A DNA stretch of 64,000 nucleotides from Pochonia chlamydosporia 170 (GCF_001653235.2 NC_035790.1:5208001-5272000); one strand, 5' to 3'; positions 48,825 through 61,238 are shown, counted from the stretch's first letter. A program made the numbers and translations. The notes: a model not told the origin generated them from the sequence alone.

Positions 48825-51800
48825 ATGAAGGACCCCATCGTCAGGACCGGTTCTCCTTACACTGATCCTTCTGTCAAAGGCCCAAGGTTCAAGATTCAAG
48901 AATCCAGAACTGATTTGCGCAAGAGTGAGTATCTCTCTGCTTGATTGTCCTCTTCACTTGGAAAGTCATGTCATGTCATTGTCATGGTCATCACCTGGCT
49001 GTCAACATGACGTCGTCTTCTTCTGTCGGCTAACATTGCTCTCACAGTGATCTCCAGTAACGTCAACAAGACTGCTTTGCACCCTGGCGGTGTTCAGTAA
49101 GTTGCTTCCCTCGTCCGTCCTTGGGCGTTCTTTGCCATGTGATGACTTGTGATGCTAACCTTTGTCGTTACTTAGGCCTCACCACAACCACACTGAGCTT
49201 GAGGAGGAGCTGCACGAGACTGCCCACATTGACTACGACCGTGTCGCCATTGTACGTTATTGAAAGCAGAATTCAGTCATCCAGTAGGTGACCATGTCTC
49301 TAACATTGTTTGCTTTCCACAGATCCCCAACCCCTCAGTCGCCGCCCTCTACGAAGATGCTCTCGTCTACGAGACCGGTTCCGCCATCACGTCAAGCGGT
49401 GCCTTGACTGCCTACTCCGGAAAGAAGACTGGCCGCTCGCCTCTCGACAAGCGAATTGTCCAGGAGCCTTCATCAGAAAACGACATCTGGTGGGGACCTG
49501 TCAACAAGCCCATGAGCCCTGATGTAAGTGATGTTATGCGAGCAGTTGGATTGCCTTGATTTTCTTCTACCTGTTTTTGCCATTTTTGGTTACATGTCGT
49601 GCATGCCGCGGACATGCTTGTGCTGCCTTGGAGGTTTGTCGCTGCGAGCCGAACCCCAGACTTCCATGCATGGCACCCGCCGCATGCACAATGTGCATGG
49701 ATTGCCCAATGTACATGTACCACCGCCTCACACCCGACTGGAACCTTTCCGGCGTTGCCCTGCGTTGCCCCGCGTTCGCTGGTTTGGCGCCTCACTGCGT
49801 CTCATTGCTCGTGACGCCCGTGAGCGGCATGAGAATGAGACACGAGACACAAGACAAAGAGGTTGCGACGCTTCCAGCAGCAATTGCCCGACCAGAAAGC
49901 TGCAAATTTCAGCTCGCTGCACTTGCTTGCCTTGTTGCCACGATCCACAAATGACCTTACACTCCATTGCGGCATGTAGGCGTCATGGTGATGAGAATGG
50001 GACTTGGCCGTGGTCCATCAGTTGACCTCTTCGGAACGCTGCAAAATGCCAATCCTCTCATTGGCTTCTGAGTGGCATCGTGGGCTGGATATGCCCCGCT
50101 CACACATGCTTCTGCCTCCGGCTCTGGCTCTTGCCCCGCAGCCGGCCGATTCGAGCAGCCGAGCTTAAGCGGCCCTCCAACCCGGAGGCGTCCGTTGCCC
50201 CCAAAGACAGCGAGTCGAGTCTCCAAGTCTCCAACGTCGGATCCTCCACACGTTTGCATGGCTTGTGTGATCGACCATTGTCGCCTGGCCAGTGCTGGGC
50301 TTGGGTTGGGCTGCCTCGTGTGAATCGTCCCGATCCGATCCGACTATGACCGCCCGTCGACCCGATTCGAGCCATTGCTACCGTGCTTTGTGCAACTCTG
50401 CGTGCTGCAGGTCCTTATTCGCCCTGTATGCGCGAGAGTTGCTCCAGGAGCGTCAATGGCACGTTGACTATCGGAGAAGGGGAACTGCATTTTATTGCAA
50501 GTGCATAAATGCCTAGTCTCTGTCGAATTGGAGCCACGATGGGTAGTGCCTTTTCGTCATCGCTTAGCTTTTCAGCCTTTGTTAGAGAGATTGTGACCTC
50601 GATTCTGTGACTGCTTTGTGACTGACATTTCTTCCCTCCCACAGGTCTGGAAGATCAACCGTGAGCGTGCTGTCGACTACCTCAACACCCGCAACCGCAT
50701 CTACGTCGTCGACGGTTATGCTGGCTGGGACGAGAAGTACCGCATCCGCGTCCGTGTCATCTGCGCCCGCGCCTACCATGCTCTCTTCATGAGAAACATG
50801 CTTATCCGCCCTCCTCGTGAGGAGCTGGAGCACTTCCACCCCGACTACACCATCTACAATGCCGGTTCTTTCCCTGCCAACCGTTACACTGAGGGTATGA
50901 CCTCTCCTACCTCAGTTGCCATCAACTTCTCCCAGAAGGAGATGGTTATCCTGGGTACTGAGTACGCTGGCGAGATGAAGAAGGGTGTCTTCACCGTTCT
51001 CTTCTACGAGATGCCCATCAAGCACAACGTCTTGACTCTGCACTCCTCCGCCAACGAGGGCAAGAACGGTGATGTTACCCTCTTCTTCGGTTTGTCTGGT
51101 ACTGGCAAGACCACACTCTCTGCCGACCCCAACCGCGCTCTGATTGGTGATGACGAGCACTGCTGGAGTGATCGTGGTGTCTTCAACATCGAGGGTGGTT
51201 GCTATGCTAAGTGCATTGGCCTGTCTGCCGAGAAGGAGCCCGATATTTACGGTGCCATCCGCTATGGTTCCGTACTCGAGAACGTCGTCTTCGACCCTGA
51301 TACCCGTGAGGTTGACTACGACGACGCCACCTTGACTGAGAACACTCGATGCGCCTACCCCATTGAGTACATCAACAACGCCAAGATCCCCTGCCTGTCA
51401 CCAAACATGCCCACCAACATTATCCTCTTGACCTGCGACGCCCGCGGTGTCCTGCCCCCCATCTCCAAGCTCGACCGCGCCCAGACCATGTTCCACTTCA
51501 TCTCTGGTTACACCTCCAAGATGGCCGGTACCGAGGACGGTGTCACTGAGCCCCAGGCCACCTTCTCCAGCTGCTTCGCCCAGCCCTTCCTGGCCCTGCA
51601 CCCCATGCGATATGCCAAGATGCTTGCCGATAAGATTGACCAGCACAAGGCCAACGCCTGGCTCCTCAACACCGGTTGGGTCGGTGCCGGCTTCGCCCAG
51701 GGCGGCAAGCGTTGCCCCCTCAAGTACACCCGTGCCATCCTCGACGCCATCCACTCTGGCGAGCTCGCAAAGGTCGAGTACGAGAATTACGGTGTCTTCA

Positions 51801-51988
51801 ACCTCCAGGTCCCCAAGACCTGCCCCAACGTCCCCGATGACCTGCTCAACCCTGAGAAGGCCTGGACCGCTGGCTCCGAAAGCTTCCAGAACGAGGTTGT
51901 CAAGCTGGGCAAGCTCTTCCGCGAGAACTTCACCAAGTACGAGAGCGAAGCTACCGAGGATGTTGTCAAGGCTGGTCCCGCTGTGTAA
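48825..51988 (+). CDS. pckA: Phosphoenolpyruvate carboxykinase (ATP)
   Basis: Converts oxaloacetate and ATP to phosphoenolpyruvate, ADP and CO2, the committed step of gluconeogenesis in the cytosol. Exons are 48825-48924, 49048-49096, 49176-49251, 49323-49523 and 50645-51988, in phase throughout for 589 residues. RSPLDKRIV is the N-terminal substrate region, and the P-loop GLSGTGKT is at 291-298. Next come [10 protein letters not shown], which binds metal and ATP, and the adenine-binding TRCAYPI region. YTSKMAGTE and NTGWVGAG follow, so active-site motifs are complete. Codon use in exon 5 is strongly biased to C-ending codons, indicating high expression. Intron 4 (49524-50644) is 1121 bp, far longer than the other introns here. 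The gene is normally induced on non-fermentable carbon and repressed by glucose. Confidence 0.97.
49524..50644 (+). other. Unusually long intron 4 of PCK
   Basis: A GTAAGT donor and CCCACAG acceptor bound 1121 bp with no recognisable gene. It includes palindromic words such as GCATGCACAATGTGCATG and GTACATGTAC near 49681-49720. The other three introns of this gene are 71-123 bp. Confidence 0.85.
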
Positions 51989-53406
51989 AGAAGGCACTTT
52001 GGGCTGGATTTCTTGATTGTTTTAATCTTGGGCCATTTACAGTGAGACAATGAGGTCAATTAGATCATCTGCCTCGGTCTCGCGATTTTTTTTATCAAAA
52101 ACCCGATTTCTTTTGTCATACACATAGGATACACTGTTGGGATGGCGTCTTGTTTTTAACTCATTTGCGCTCCATGGGAGTGCGATATTTTGGATGGATC
52201 GAGGCTGCCTTCGGGCAAGGAATTATGTAGCATGATGATGACGATAGTCAGCAAGTGTAGGCAGAATTAATGGAAGCTTGCATCCAATTTAAATGTGCAT
52301 TTGTGAAATTACGTGGTGTTGAGTCCTCGAATGCGGTATATGTGTCCGACGCTGGATGTAAGATTGATGGACTAAGACTGTGTGTGACCTTTGCCACGAA
52401 CTTTCTTCAGCTTGAGATGTTGTCGGCACTATTGACTTAATTTCTCATGGTGATATACTGGCAAGAACTGTACGCGAGAATAGACGATAGGATAAGGGGA
52501 AATGTCTGTTATTGACGTTGCAGTCTCACATGAACTCATGGAACATCAACGACTATAGTCATCAATGAAGTACCTCAGTGTACCCATATTCGTTCATTTA
52601 ACCAGGACATAATTTTTATGTAACACCACCGGCTGTCTTCAGAATACGAACCATCTGTTTCGATGCCTCAGAAGTTCCGTTGAACACAACAAGACGCAAT
52701 GGGAGAATCGACATGGAACCTCCAACCTCAGAAATAAGACCAAGTCCCTTCAAAGTACAGTATGGCTACTCAATATACAAGTGTAACCCTAAGGAAGGCA
52801 AAAAGCTAAGCAGCACACGCCGGTTGTGCATGTTGTAGCTACAGGATTTGGCAGGCCTTGATGCTTTGACATTTAACATCTTGCACTTACATGCATGACG
52901 GGCACATTCACCAACTAATAAGAAGGAAACAAGCCATTTTGCCTAATTCAGAACACAACCAGGGCTTGTATGGCTTCTTCCAGCGGTTGCTGCCGTGTCA
53001 CCGGCCTCTGATTTTGGAAAACGCCGATGATGTGTCTCGTTGTCAGCAATCGTAGGTCCCTAGTGCAAAAATTATCTTCATAGACGGTATATACCACAAA
53101 GAGACCCGGGAAAACACCGTAAGCTCAGGGATTGTGCATCAGATGCACTTCTTGTTTCTCTTATTCAACAATTACATTATATGTACTCATGATATCAAAC
53201 GACAGACGACGAATACAAAGCATGTGGCTCAAAAACTGACTATACACAAAGATGCCCCCGTTAACTTTTTATACGAATATATCACGCTGCCATCCAGCCC
53301 AGGGTCGCAATTCGGGGCAACCTTCCATTTCTGACAAAACCGGCTGAGCACGGTCCTCTGCGTGTGGGTATCCTCATTTTCCAGCATGCAATAATTGACT
53401 AATGTT
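51989..53406. other. Convergent 3' region, PCK and MFS
   Basis: About 1.4 kb with no gene seen. AT content rises relative to the flanking genes. Confidence 0.6.
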
Positions 53407-55332
53407 CTAGTAGGTGTATCGGAATTGCTTGTTCTCCTTGTCAGTCAAGGTAGCCCAAACCTCGGGAGACAAGTACTGCTCCTCGGTCTCCTTGCTGCGG
53501 TCGTTGCGGCGCTTGTTGGCCCAGACATAGTAGAGGAACAGAAGAAAGGTTGTCAGAGCACAGCCGGCCTGGGTACCCATGACGGCCAGCTTGGCGGGTC
53601 GGTAGTCAGGGGCATCGCGCGCCTGGAAAGTTTGGGGCCCGATAATGTTGCCGAGCGAGAAGGAGCCCGAAATAATAGCAGCTGCAAAAGCCCGCTTCGT
53701 GGCGCCGGCACAGTTGGCGACAGTCCACTGGACGTACGGTTAGTGAAGTGGTCACAATGAGATCAAGGACGGGCAGGTCCGAGCTTACGTTGTAGAAGAT
53801 GGTGAGAGGTGCAACGACAGCGTTGACGAGGTAGATACCAGCCAGCAGACCAGACTTGTTAGTCTTTGGCAAGAATGACATCAAGGCACCGCCAATGATG
53901 CTATTTCGACTAGTTAGCACGGTCGGGGTTTTTGGTAGAGCCCAATATTGGACAAGATTACTCACGCAGGAATAATACAGGCGATGATCCATGCCCATCG
54001 GTGCGACTGTTTGCGGATACCATAGCCGACTAGCAGAGTGAAAAAGATGCTGACAACACCGGATGGCATGTTCAGCAAGGCGGCCTTCTTTGGAGCCCAT
54101 GTAGGAGACTCATCGGACAGAATGTTGCGAATCAAAGTAGCGGAGTAGGTGGTGACGACGCCGCTGGAAACGGAAAGCAAAACAACGGACAGAACCAAGA
54201 GGTAAATCTGGGGATCTAAGAGAGCCTCGCCGATCTCCTTGATGCGGAACTTGCGGCTCTGAATACCAGTCTGGTTGACACTGACGTGTTTCAAAAGCGC
54301 GACCTTCTCGGTGTTGGAGAGCCATTTAGCTTGCATAGGAGTGTCAGGAATAAAGAGGAAAGTGCAGATGCCGAAAAGCACAGTCAAGCATCCCAGAACA
54401 ACAAACATCGTTCTCCAACCAGCAAGCGCCGCAGTAGGTGACATGTGCTGGAAACCGAAAGAGACGAGACCGCCAACAATCTGGCCAAGACCCAGACCAA
54501 GATACCAAAAGGAGAAACGGGGGGCTTGCTCGGACTTGGTATACCACTGGCTGCTAATGAGCATCAGGGACGGGGCAATAGTTGCCTCGAAGATACCAAG
54601 GAACACACGAGACACAAGCAAGGTTTGGTAGTTGTGAGCAGCAGCACCACAGGCAGTAGCTATGCCCCAGAGCGTGACATTGACTCCCAGCCATTTGGCA
54701 GCAGGGAATACTTGAAGAAAATAAACTGATTTGATAGCCTTCGTTAGCGAAGAGACACATATTGCCCGCGCCGCGATCATCCCAAGCGCGTTGTTGCACT
54801 GATAGATCCTGATAACATACTGTTAGGGACTTCGAAGCAAAGTAAACCAACGAAGAGGAAGGTAGCAACGTTGGAGAAATCGTTGCCTTGAAGTTTGAGG
54901 TCCTTGTTAATTCCCATGACAGCAGCATACTGTTGGATTCAATGTCAGTCTTCAACATCTCTCTCGTCATTTACGCATAACATTTTGCCAGGATCCTGAG
55001 CTGAAAAGAGTAAAGCAGATGTTTCGCCAAGCGATAGCAGCAATGTTGTGACTTACGTTGAGAATAACCTTATCGAGGAATTGCATGGTGTAGCACAAGA
55101 ACATGAGGGGGACAATATGCCAATCGATCTTGTGTCGCAACTTGGTAAGATTCACTTCCTCAACACCCTGAGCATCTCGATGCTCGTTGAGGAACTTCCA
55201 AGCGGCATCGACATTAGTGACACCGGCTGTGGCCGGGAGAAATCCAGCGGCGTTCGCATTATCGCTGGAAGAAGAAGAACCAGTGTGCCGGACATCGGCG
55301 TCTTTGGTCTTTTCATCGACGTTCGGAGACAT
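53407..55332 (-). CDS. MFS transporter, allantoate permease (Dal5-like) family
   Basis: Plasma-membrane major facilitator of the anion:cation symporter group, which takes up organic anions such as allantoate, nicotinate or other vitamins. Exons are 55332-55057, 54929-54821, 54725-53966, 53900-53789 and 53727-53407. Introns are 127, 95, 65 and 61-62 bp, and the product has 525 residues. IDWHIVPLMFLCYTMQFLDK is transmembrane helix 1 with the family Asp. SRVFLGIFEATIAPSLMLISSQWY and FWYLGLGLGQIVGG follow, with a central cytosolic loop. The second half includes VANCAGATKRAFAAAI and IIGPQTFQ. The cytosolic tail is charged. The substrate cannot be deduced from sequence, and there are no pathway neighbours. 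Confidence 0.9.
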
Positions 55333-58099
55333 AGTGGCAACGCTTCAAGCTCGAGCGAGACACTGATCGGCGACGCGGAGGGGAAGGACAATGAATTTTG
55401 AAGGAATGAATTATAAAGGGAATAAAAAAGCCGTATTGTCTCGAGAATTGAGACAGGCGCAGAAGATGGCGACGGAAAGAAAGTTAAGAAAGCGGCACGA
55501 CAAAAAGGCAGACGCGCGCAACGGTTTGGCTGGCGGTCGTCTGTGCAGATGAGAAGACGACAATCTCCTCACATGTGCAGTTGATGCAACGCACTCGATG
55601 CAGTTTCTTCAATCACAGGCCAATAGAAGCCGTGATCAGAAAATTGCGACAAAGTTGAAGATTGAAAGGGAAGGAATCGAAAACTGAGCGGGAAGGATCG
55701 AGTGTGGTGTCGACGAATTGGGCAAGTTGGCGAACTTAAGGGCCGAGATGGAGCTGGATGGACGTTGGATGGACGGTGGATGGACAAGCTGCACGGCGGG
55801 CGTCGCCAAGCGGCAAGACCAGAAGACAACGCATCCACATGGCATCACGCTTGGGACCAACACCAGATTGACAGTAGTACAAGACGCATGGCCGACGCAC
55901 CTCATCTGTAGAGCCAAGCATGCTTGGCTTTTGGTAACTAGTGGCACTGGTGCTTGTTGGCTCACACCAACAGCCAGAACCCGGGCAGGTGGTTGAGGGG
56001 CCAAAAGGATCGGGACTGGGACTTGGCCTGGGTGGAGACTGGAGCACGGGCAAATGCTGAACGTTCAACTGTTCGCTAAAGGGGGGAAGGGGGGCCCTGT
56101 GCTGTCTAGTGCTTGGCTCGTCCATCTGTTGCCGTCGCTCAAGGGAAATCAAAATGGGTCCCACCTGCCGGAGTGGCCTGGCCAAGCCAACCCGTCTGGG
56201 GCCCCCACCAATCATTGATCTGCGAGCCCGAAAAGCTCATGGTTCCCAGGACCGGGCCTGGTGAACTAGCACAATGCAACACCAGGCGCTTCAATGTTCC
56301 TTTGCCGTCTGGTCTGGTTCAACCATTGAACCCCCAGCCAGTTTGACATGATGGCTGATTACAAGCTGTGTTTGCTGCATCTGCGCTGTCTGCTACCAGA
56401 CCCTATCCTTGGAAATATCAGCCAGCTGTCAAGTCTGTCTGGCAGAACTTTGAAACTGCTACGGAGTGCAACAACCTGGCAATTCCTCCTGGTCTGTGAG
56501 ACAAGAAAAACGTCTCTCATCAGTTGTCACATCGCGTCAGCAAGCCGAAAAGCCACGAGGCACCAAAACATACACATCTGGGAGCCACACTTTGGCTCAG
56601 GCACTCCTTCACAGCCATCTGATCAAGCCCAGCCCGCCAGTACCCGCTGCAATTGGTGCGTAAAGTGCCCTGCCCACCAGTTTGCCCCTTGATGGCATCG
56701 AAACTGACTTGTGCAGACGATAGACCGATGTGAGGGGGAGGACAAAGCAAATACAGCTGAGAGAACCGTCATCTTTATGTCCTCCGGCATCGTACCGCTC
56801 GCCTTCGAGTTCGCAAGGAAACTGCAATTGGTATTCACACCCAACTCAATTGCGGGAGCTCCAGTGGTCAGCATTCGAACACTAGCCTGCGCCCTTGAGT
56901 TCACCTGGGAATGGTGGCACTACTTAAAATTTGTGTCAGCATGGCCGTGGCTTTCTCACAGAGTCGAACATTTTTGTGGCCTAACGAACGCATCTGCCCA
57001 TTTTGAGTCAACAAGCACACTGGCTTGTACTACACACCTCAGCTTCGTCAACCTGGCTGCTTATGCCCGTGAAGTCATGAATTGGACACTTCAACAGCAA
57101 GCGTGGAACGCTTCTGTTGTGTCCCCTTTCAGGTGCAATCACCCTGTCCATCTCTCCATGCAAGGTCACCACAACGGTCGCCAGTCCTCGACAAACCCTT
57201 GCCTTTCGATTGATTGCAGTGTGTGCCAGGGCATGGAACGTTCCGACGGATATCGTAAGATAGTCCCTCGAAAACTGCAGGGCTCGTCCAGTTGACGACG
57301 ATGGCCCTGCTGGAGGAGCTAACCGAACTAGATCGAGCCAACATGTACCTCTGTAACCATACTGGACCATGGAACCTCTCACTAAAACTGGAACTTAACC
57401 GACAAAGCGAATGGCCAGCCTGTGCATCAGAAAAACAAAACGTGTTCATGCAGCGAGCTGTTACGAGTCAAAAACCTAAGCTAAGGAGAAGCATTACCAA
57501 CAACCAACACCAACACCAACAATCCGACGGTGGTTCCACGACCGCGTCCGGTTCAATGCAGTTGGTTGCACCATTGATGGCCGGGCAGTAAAGTTCTTAC
57601 CACAGTACCTAGAAAACGAGTTTGGTTCTCTTACAAGTGTCGTTTTATCTCGTCCGCTTGCTGTACTGCACAGCACAAATTAACACGGGCCATGACGTCT
57701 GGGTTTACAAATGCTATGGAGCTCTCTGGTATCAACAAGTCAAAAGCTTTCCATCTTGGAAGCTCCCTGACGTGGCATGATAAACTGCTGCCAATCCCCT
57801 ACCTTGGCGGGTTCGAACACTTCACATCCACACACCACTCTCGGGTCAAATGCCCGATGCACAATTTTGGCCTGGAGACCAAACTACAACATTTCACAAC
57901 TAGTCCATCGACTCCCCTCGAAACGAACAGTTGAGGATTTACCTCAACCCCACAAGATTTCATTCTTGGCAATATGGTATTCCTGTCAGCAGGAGAAGGA
58001 ATCCTGGCCCACTGAATTTCTCTGAACTTGCTAACGGGCGGGAACGGAATGAGCCGATTTTGAAAGGCAAAGATAAACCCACCAAGTAACGAAAATACT
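55333..58099. other. Gene-poor region upstream of MFS gene
   Basis: About 2.8 kb. The longest frame, 56711-57295 (+), has no domain. No gene can be supported. Confidence 0.55.
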
Positions 58100-59853
58100 C
58101 TACGAGCATAAGAGAAGAGGAATACCACTATCAGTGTACAGCCGCATCTTTCTTCCCGTATTGCTAGATTTCTGGCCCTTATCCGACGTGATATATTTCT
58201 GGCTTCTCATACTTCTTGAGGCGGCATAATGGAGCACCGATTGCTCAAGCCACGATGTGGATGCGACTCTATTGTGGGCTCTCCAGGTAATTGCTGGCCC
58301 AAAATGGACACAGAGCTCTGGAGCACTGCGCCAGAATATCTTCAACTGGTCCACAGTGGAGGCTTTTGGATGAGATAGATGTGCAAGGCTTTCCCAATCG
58401 GCTCCACCAAGCAGGGGCATCACAACTTTGAAAGTACGGAGTATGCATGGTCGATTTCCCCTTCTTTTCTCGGGTCTCGCCGCCTACACGGCACTCTTAT
58501 CCTAGCCCGCGCGATCCCTGGTGTCGACGAGCCTTTGGCCTCGGAATTGATTTGCAGACGATTTGTAGGTCGTTCTCATTAAAAAATCAAGAGAATGAAA
58601 GGATTCTCGTCGAGAAATCAAATATCAAATCTTTTCCGTAATGGTGATGACATTATCGGGGTCATAGCGAGGGTCGTCATAGCAATGGACAAGAAGGAGG
58701 GTCAAAGCTGTTCCTGTTGACAGACCTGTTTGGGGTAGGCTCTAATGAGTTGTCCGTTTTTGTCGTATGGACAGCTTAGCTTTGCCAGGATTGGACAATG
58801 GCAATGGCAACGGCACCGCGACCATTGCCAAATGGAAGCTCAGACATTATTTGACACCCACTTGGCCGCCTTTGACTTGTTCTATCTTCACTGGATCAGA
58901 ACGTATGGACTATCTGTACTTACTGAGAAACTGAACGATCCGAGGCGTGCGGGCATCGCCACTATTGCGGCGACGGTATCTGCCGAAATGACGACGCTTG
59001 CCGTGTGGGATTCTCTAGGAAGGAAAGAGACGCAAAACGCAGCAATGCATGTCACCAGGTCTCAGTCCAAAAGCCAGAGTTGATGAGAGAAATCCAGCAA
59101 GGGCCTTCGACTGTGGCGCGCCAAACGGGAGCTTCTTCTACACAAGGAGTTGCAACAACATCATCTCGACTAAGCAAATCAAGGCTTCATGCCCGCAAAA
59201 CGCCTGGCTTACCCGCCTAGGAATTGTGGCCCGTTCCCTCAACTCGCTGTTTTTGCTAACCTTGTAATGGAATAGCATCGCGCGCTTGACTAATTTCTTG
59301 TCCAGCAGATATATTGTCGCCTGTCAGTAACATTTCGCTGGAAGATGCTTCAACATCCAGGATACCGACCTGCGGCTTGTAGTGCTCAAAAATATTGTGG
59401 AAATTCCGGTTGAGCGTGCTCCGTGCTTGATGCAGGAAATACGTTAAGTCGCGGTCCTTGTCCCGTTTCGACAGGTTCTTGGGAGATTTTGCAGAGGCAA
59501 GTATATTTCAGCCGGCTGGAAAGCTAGATGGGATGCATCTTGGCTGCTAACCAAATGAGAGGCGTTGTGCCGGTGTCGCCGTTCGTCGATGCCTCTTTGA
59601 CAATCCCATTCAAAAGTCCCAGGTACCCTGATCTAGCTCGCTTGTACCTGAAGGTTCAGAGGTACATTTGGAGACTGGCTGTGGTGGACCTGGCGATGAA
59701 GGCTTGCAAGGGTGTTTTGCAAACTTGACTGGAAGTGCGCGACTTTACTGGCAGGAAGCACTTCCTCAACTCAAGCAAGATGCCCACGGATGGAAAAAAT
59801 TCGCACATTGGAGTTAAACAGCAATACTCCTCCAAATTGGAAACGGCGTTCAA
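58100..59853 (-). pseudogene. Decayed ankyrin-repeat-like gene
   Basis: Four protein-like pieces lie in the same order on the minus strand but cannot be joined into one frame. 59853-59524 contains KTPLQAFIARS and GDTGTTPLIWLAAKMHP, interrupted by a TGA at 59658-59656. 59509-59256 is in a shifted frame and contains DLTYFLHQARSTLN and YKPQVGILDVEASS. 58741-58625 contains TALTLLLVHCYDDPRYDPD. 58423-58100 contains SVLHYAASRS and TDSGIPLLLC. TPLxxLAA and LHYAASR are ankyrin-repeat signatures. The TGA could be a C-to-T change in CGA, as RIP-like mutation would cause. Some gaps might be introns, so a live but divergent gene is not excluded. Confidence 0.45.
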
Positions 59854-60821
59854 TTTAATACTCCATACGGAATACTACGTTTATAATCCGACGCTACGGA
59901 AGTCCGTTGACAGATGGCAATCTGGCCTTCTCACGCCGGAAGTTTGCCACGCCGATAGGACGACACTTGGCCTTCCATGCAGGCCACGAAACGGCACTTT
60001 GCGAGTTCAATTTTTTGCAGGCTTTTAGGGCGGAGACCAGCAAATGTTCTGCCCTTAGTACCTACAAACACTCAATGTGAACTCGGTTCACAGCTTGTAA
60101 TTGGTATTGAGGACTGCATGGTTGCTGCACCAGGGTTCCTGGAATGGCAAAGCGAGCCACACAGCCCCCAACCATCCACACCACGGAAAGCCACCACTTT
60201 CTTCGTCGACGTCAGTCACCCATGAACAAATGGCTCGTGGGCCTCCGGTTCCTCCAGAAGCCCCGGTCTGCCGGCCCCCTGTGATGGCACATCAAGCCAC
60301 CAAGCTCAACCCCTGGTCTCGCGCTTCTGGGCCAATGGCAATGCTGGTGGTTGATGGCCGAAGTCCCTTGTGGGCACTCTCCACCATGACAAAAGTTGCA
60401 TCTCCAAAGGCGGGTAAGCATTCTGAGGATATCCCAAAGTCAGACCCAATTGTCTTGGATTCCTGCTGTTTAGCCTGGCCAGTGCGGTATCGTACCAGTA
60501 GAGCCCTGGCCAGCCACATATTTTGGCACCAGACACTCCGGATACCTTGTAATGACGAGGTGCTTGGGGGTGAAGATAGAAGACCGTTTGATAGGCTACG
60601 GCTGCTTGATCTCCTTCTTCTTCCGCTGAAAGGAAGATTGGGAAGCAATCCGGACTGCAACTCTATGTACTCCGTACAGTACTTGGTGCAAGGGGTTTCA
60701 TTTTGTCCGTTTTTATGAGTCCATCTCTGTCTTGAACCTGTCAAGAAGAGTAGAAAATGACAGCATTGACCACCACCTCGACCATCGGAAGTTGCGCAAG
60801 CCGTCCTCGCAATCATTTGTT
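59854..60821. other. Intergenic, no intact gene
   Basis: About 970 bp. The minus-strand frame near 60046-59896 could be the 5' part of the ankyrin-like relic. A TACTCCGTAC motif is at about 60668. The plus-strand frame 60101-60718 has no recognisable content. Confidence 0.5.
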
Positions 60822-61088
60822 TTAACTATTCTCGAACTCGGCATCTCCTTCTTTCTTTTTCTCTTCTGCGAACTTGGGAACTTTCTTTTTGTTTGGCCAT
60901 CTAAGACCACCTTTTTCTGGCTTTCTGGCTGCCATGTCCACAGGGCCCCAAGTCACACCGTCCACATAGTTGATCAGTTTTTCTTTTTGCTGCTCCCTTG
61001 CGAGGTTGAGTGCCAGTTGTGGTTCACTATCAGCAGACACTACCCAGGAAGGAATCTTTCCCTTCACTACGATCGACGACAGCGCCAT
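60822..61088 (-). CDS. Small conserved-looking hypothetical protein, 88 residues
   Basis: Not recognised. The single exon starts with a good ATG and encodes a hydrophilic protein. It has an ordered N-terminal part (VVKGKIPSWVV, then QLALNLAREQQKEKL and NYVDGVTWGPVD) and a Lys/Glu-rich tail ending FENS. It has no signal peptide or membrane segment. The amphipathic QLALNLAREQQ segment and the WGPVD turn look like a real protein, whereas the other strand reads as runs of Phe and Leu. It is divergent from the membrane-protein gene, with 150 bp between starts. A nuclear or mitochondrial role is possible but unsupported. Confidence 0.55.
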   Translation of the reverse strand: MALSSIVVKGKIPSWVVSADSEPQLALNLAREQQKEKLINYVDGVTWGPVDMAARKPEKGGLRWPNKKKVPKFAEEKKKEGDAEFENS

Positions 61089-61238
61089 TCTAAGATTTGG
61101 CGAAACTCAGCAAATACAAGAAGATCGCTTTGCTTTCACGCCATCTTCAAAGATCCAATTCTGCTTTCCCCCCACCAATCGCCTAAAGAACACTCTGAGA
61201 TCCTCACTTTCGCTCAGACACTTTGAACTCTACTCGCA
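61089..61238. promoter_or_regulatory. 150-bp divergent intergenic region
   Basis: Only 150 bp separates the starts of the 88-residue protein and the rhodopsin-like gene, so the two probably share a bidirectional promoter. Confidence 0.4.

Noticed and set aside
51398..51997. 199-codon antisense frame in PCK (and a 189-codon sense-strand alternate frame at 51447-52016)
   Set aside because: Both mirror the C-ending codon bias of PCK exon 5 and have low-complexity composition.
56711..57295. 194-codon open frame
   Set aside because: It has no recognisable motif, and frames on the other strand are equally open.
57801..57835. tRNA B-box-like GGGTTCGAAC word
   Set aside because: No matching A box or cloverleaf pairing could be found around it, and no tRNA was found anywhere in the window.
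58745..59267. Plus-strand frames opposite the ankyrin-like relic, including a Cys-containing stretch around 59100-59220
   Set aside because: There is no consistent splice model or recognisable family, and the minus-strand pieces carry better protein-like motifs.
60101..60718. 205-codon open frame and its 174-codon antisense partner
   Set aside because: Both strands are open in GC-rich DNA, and neither shows domain or start context.
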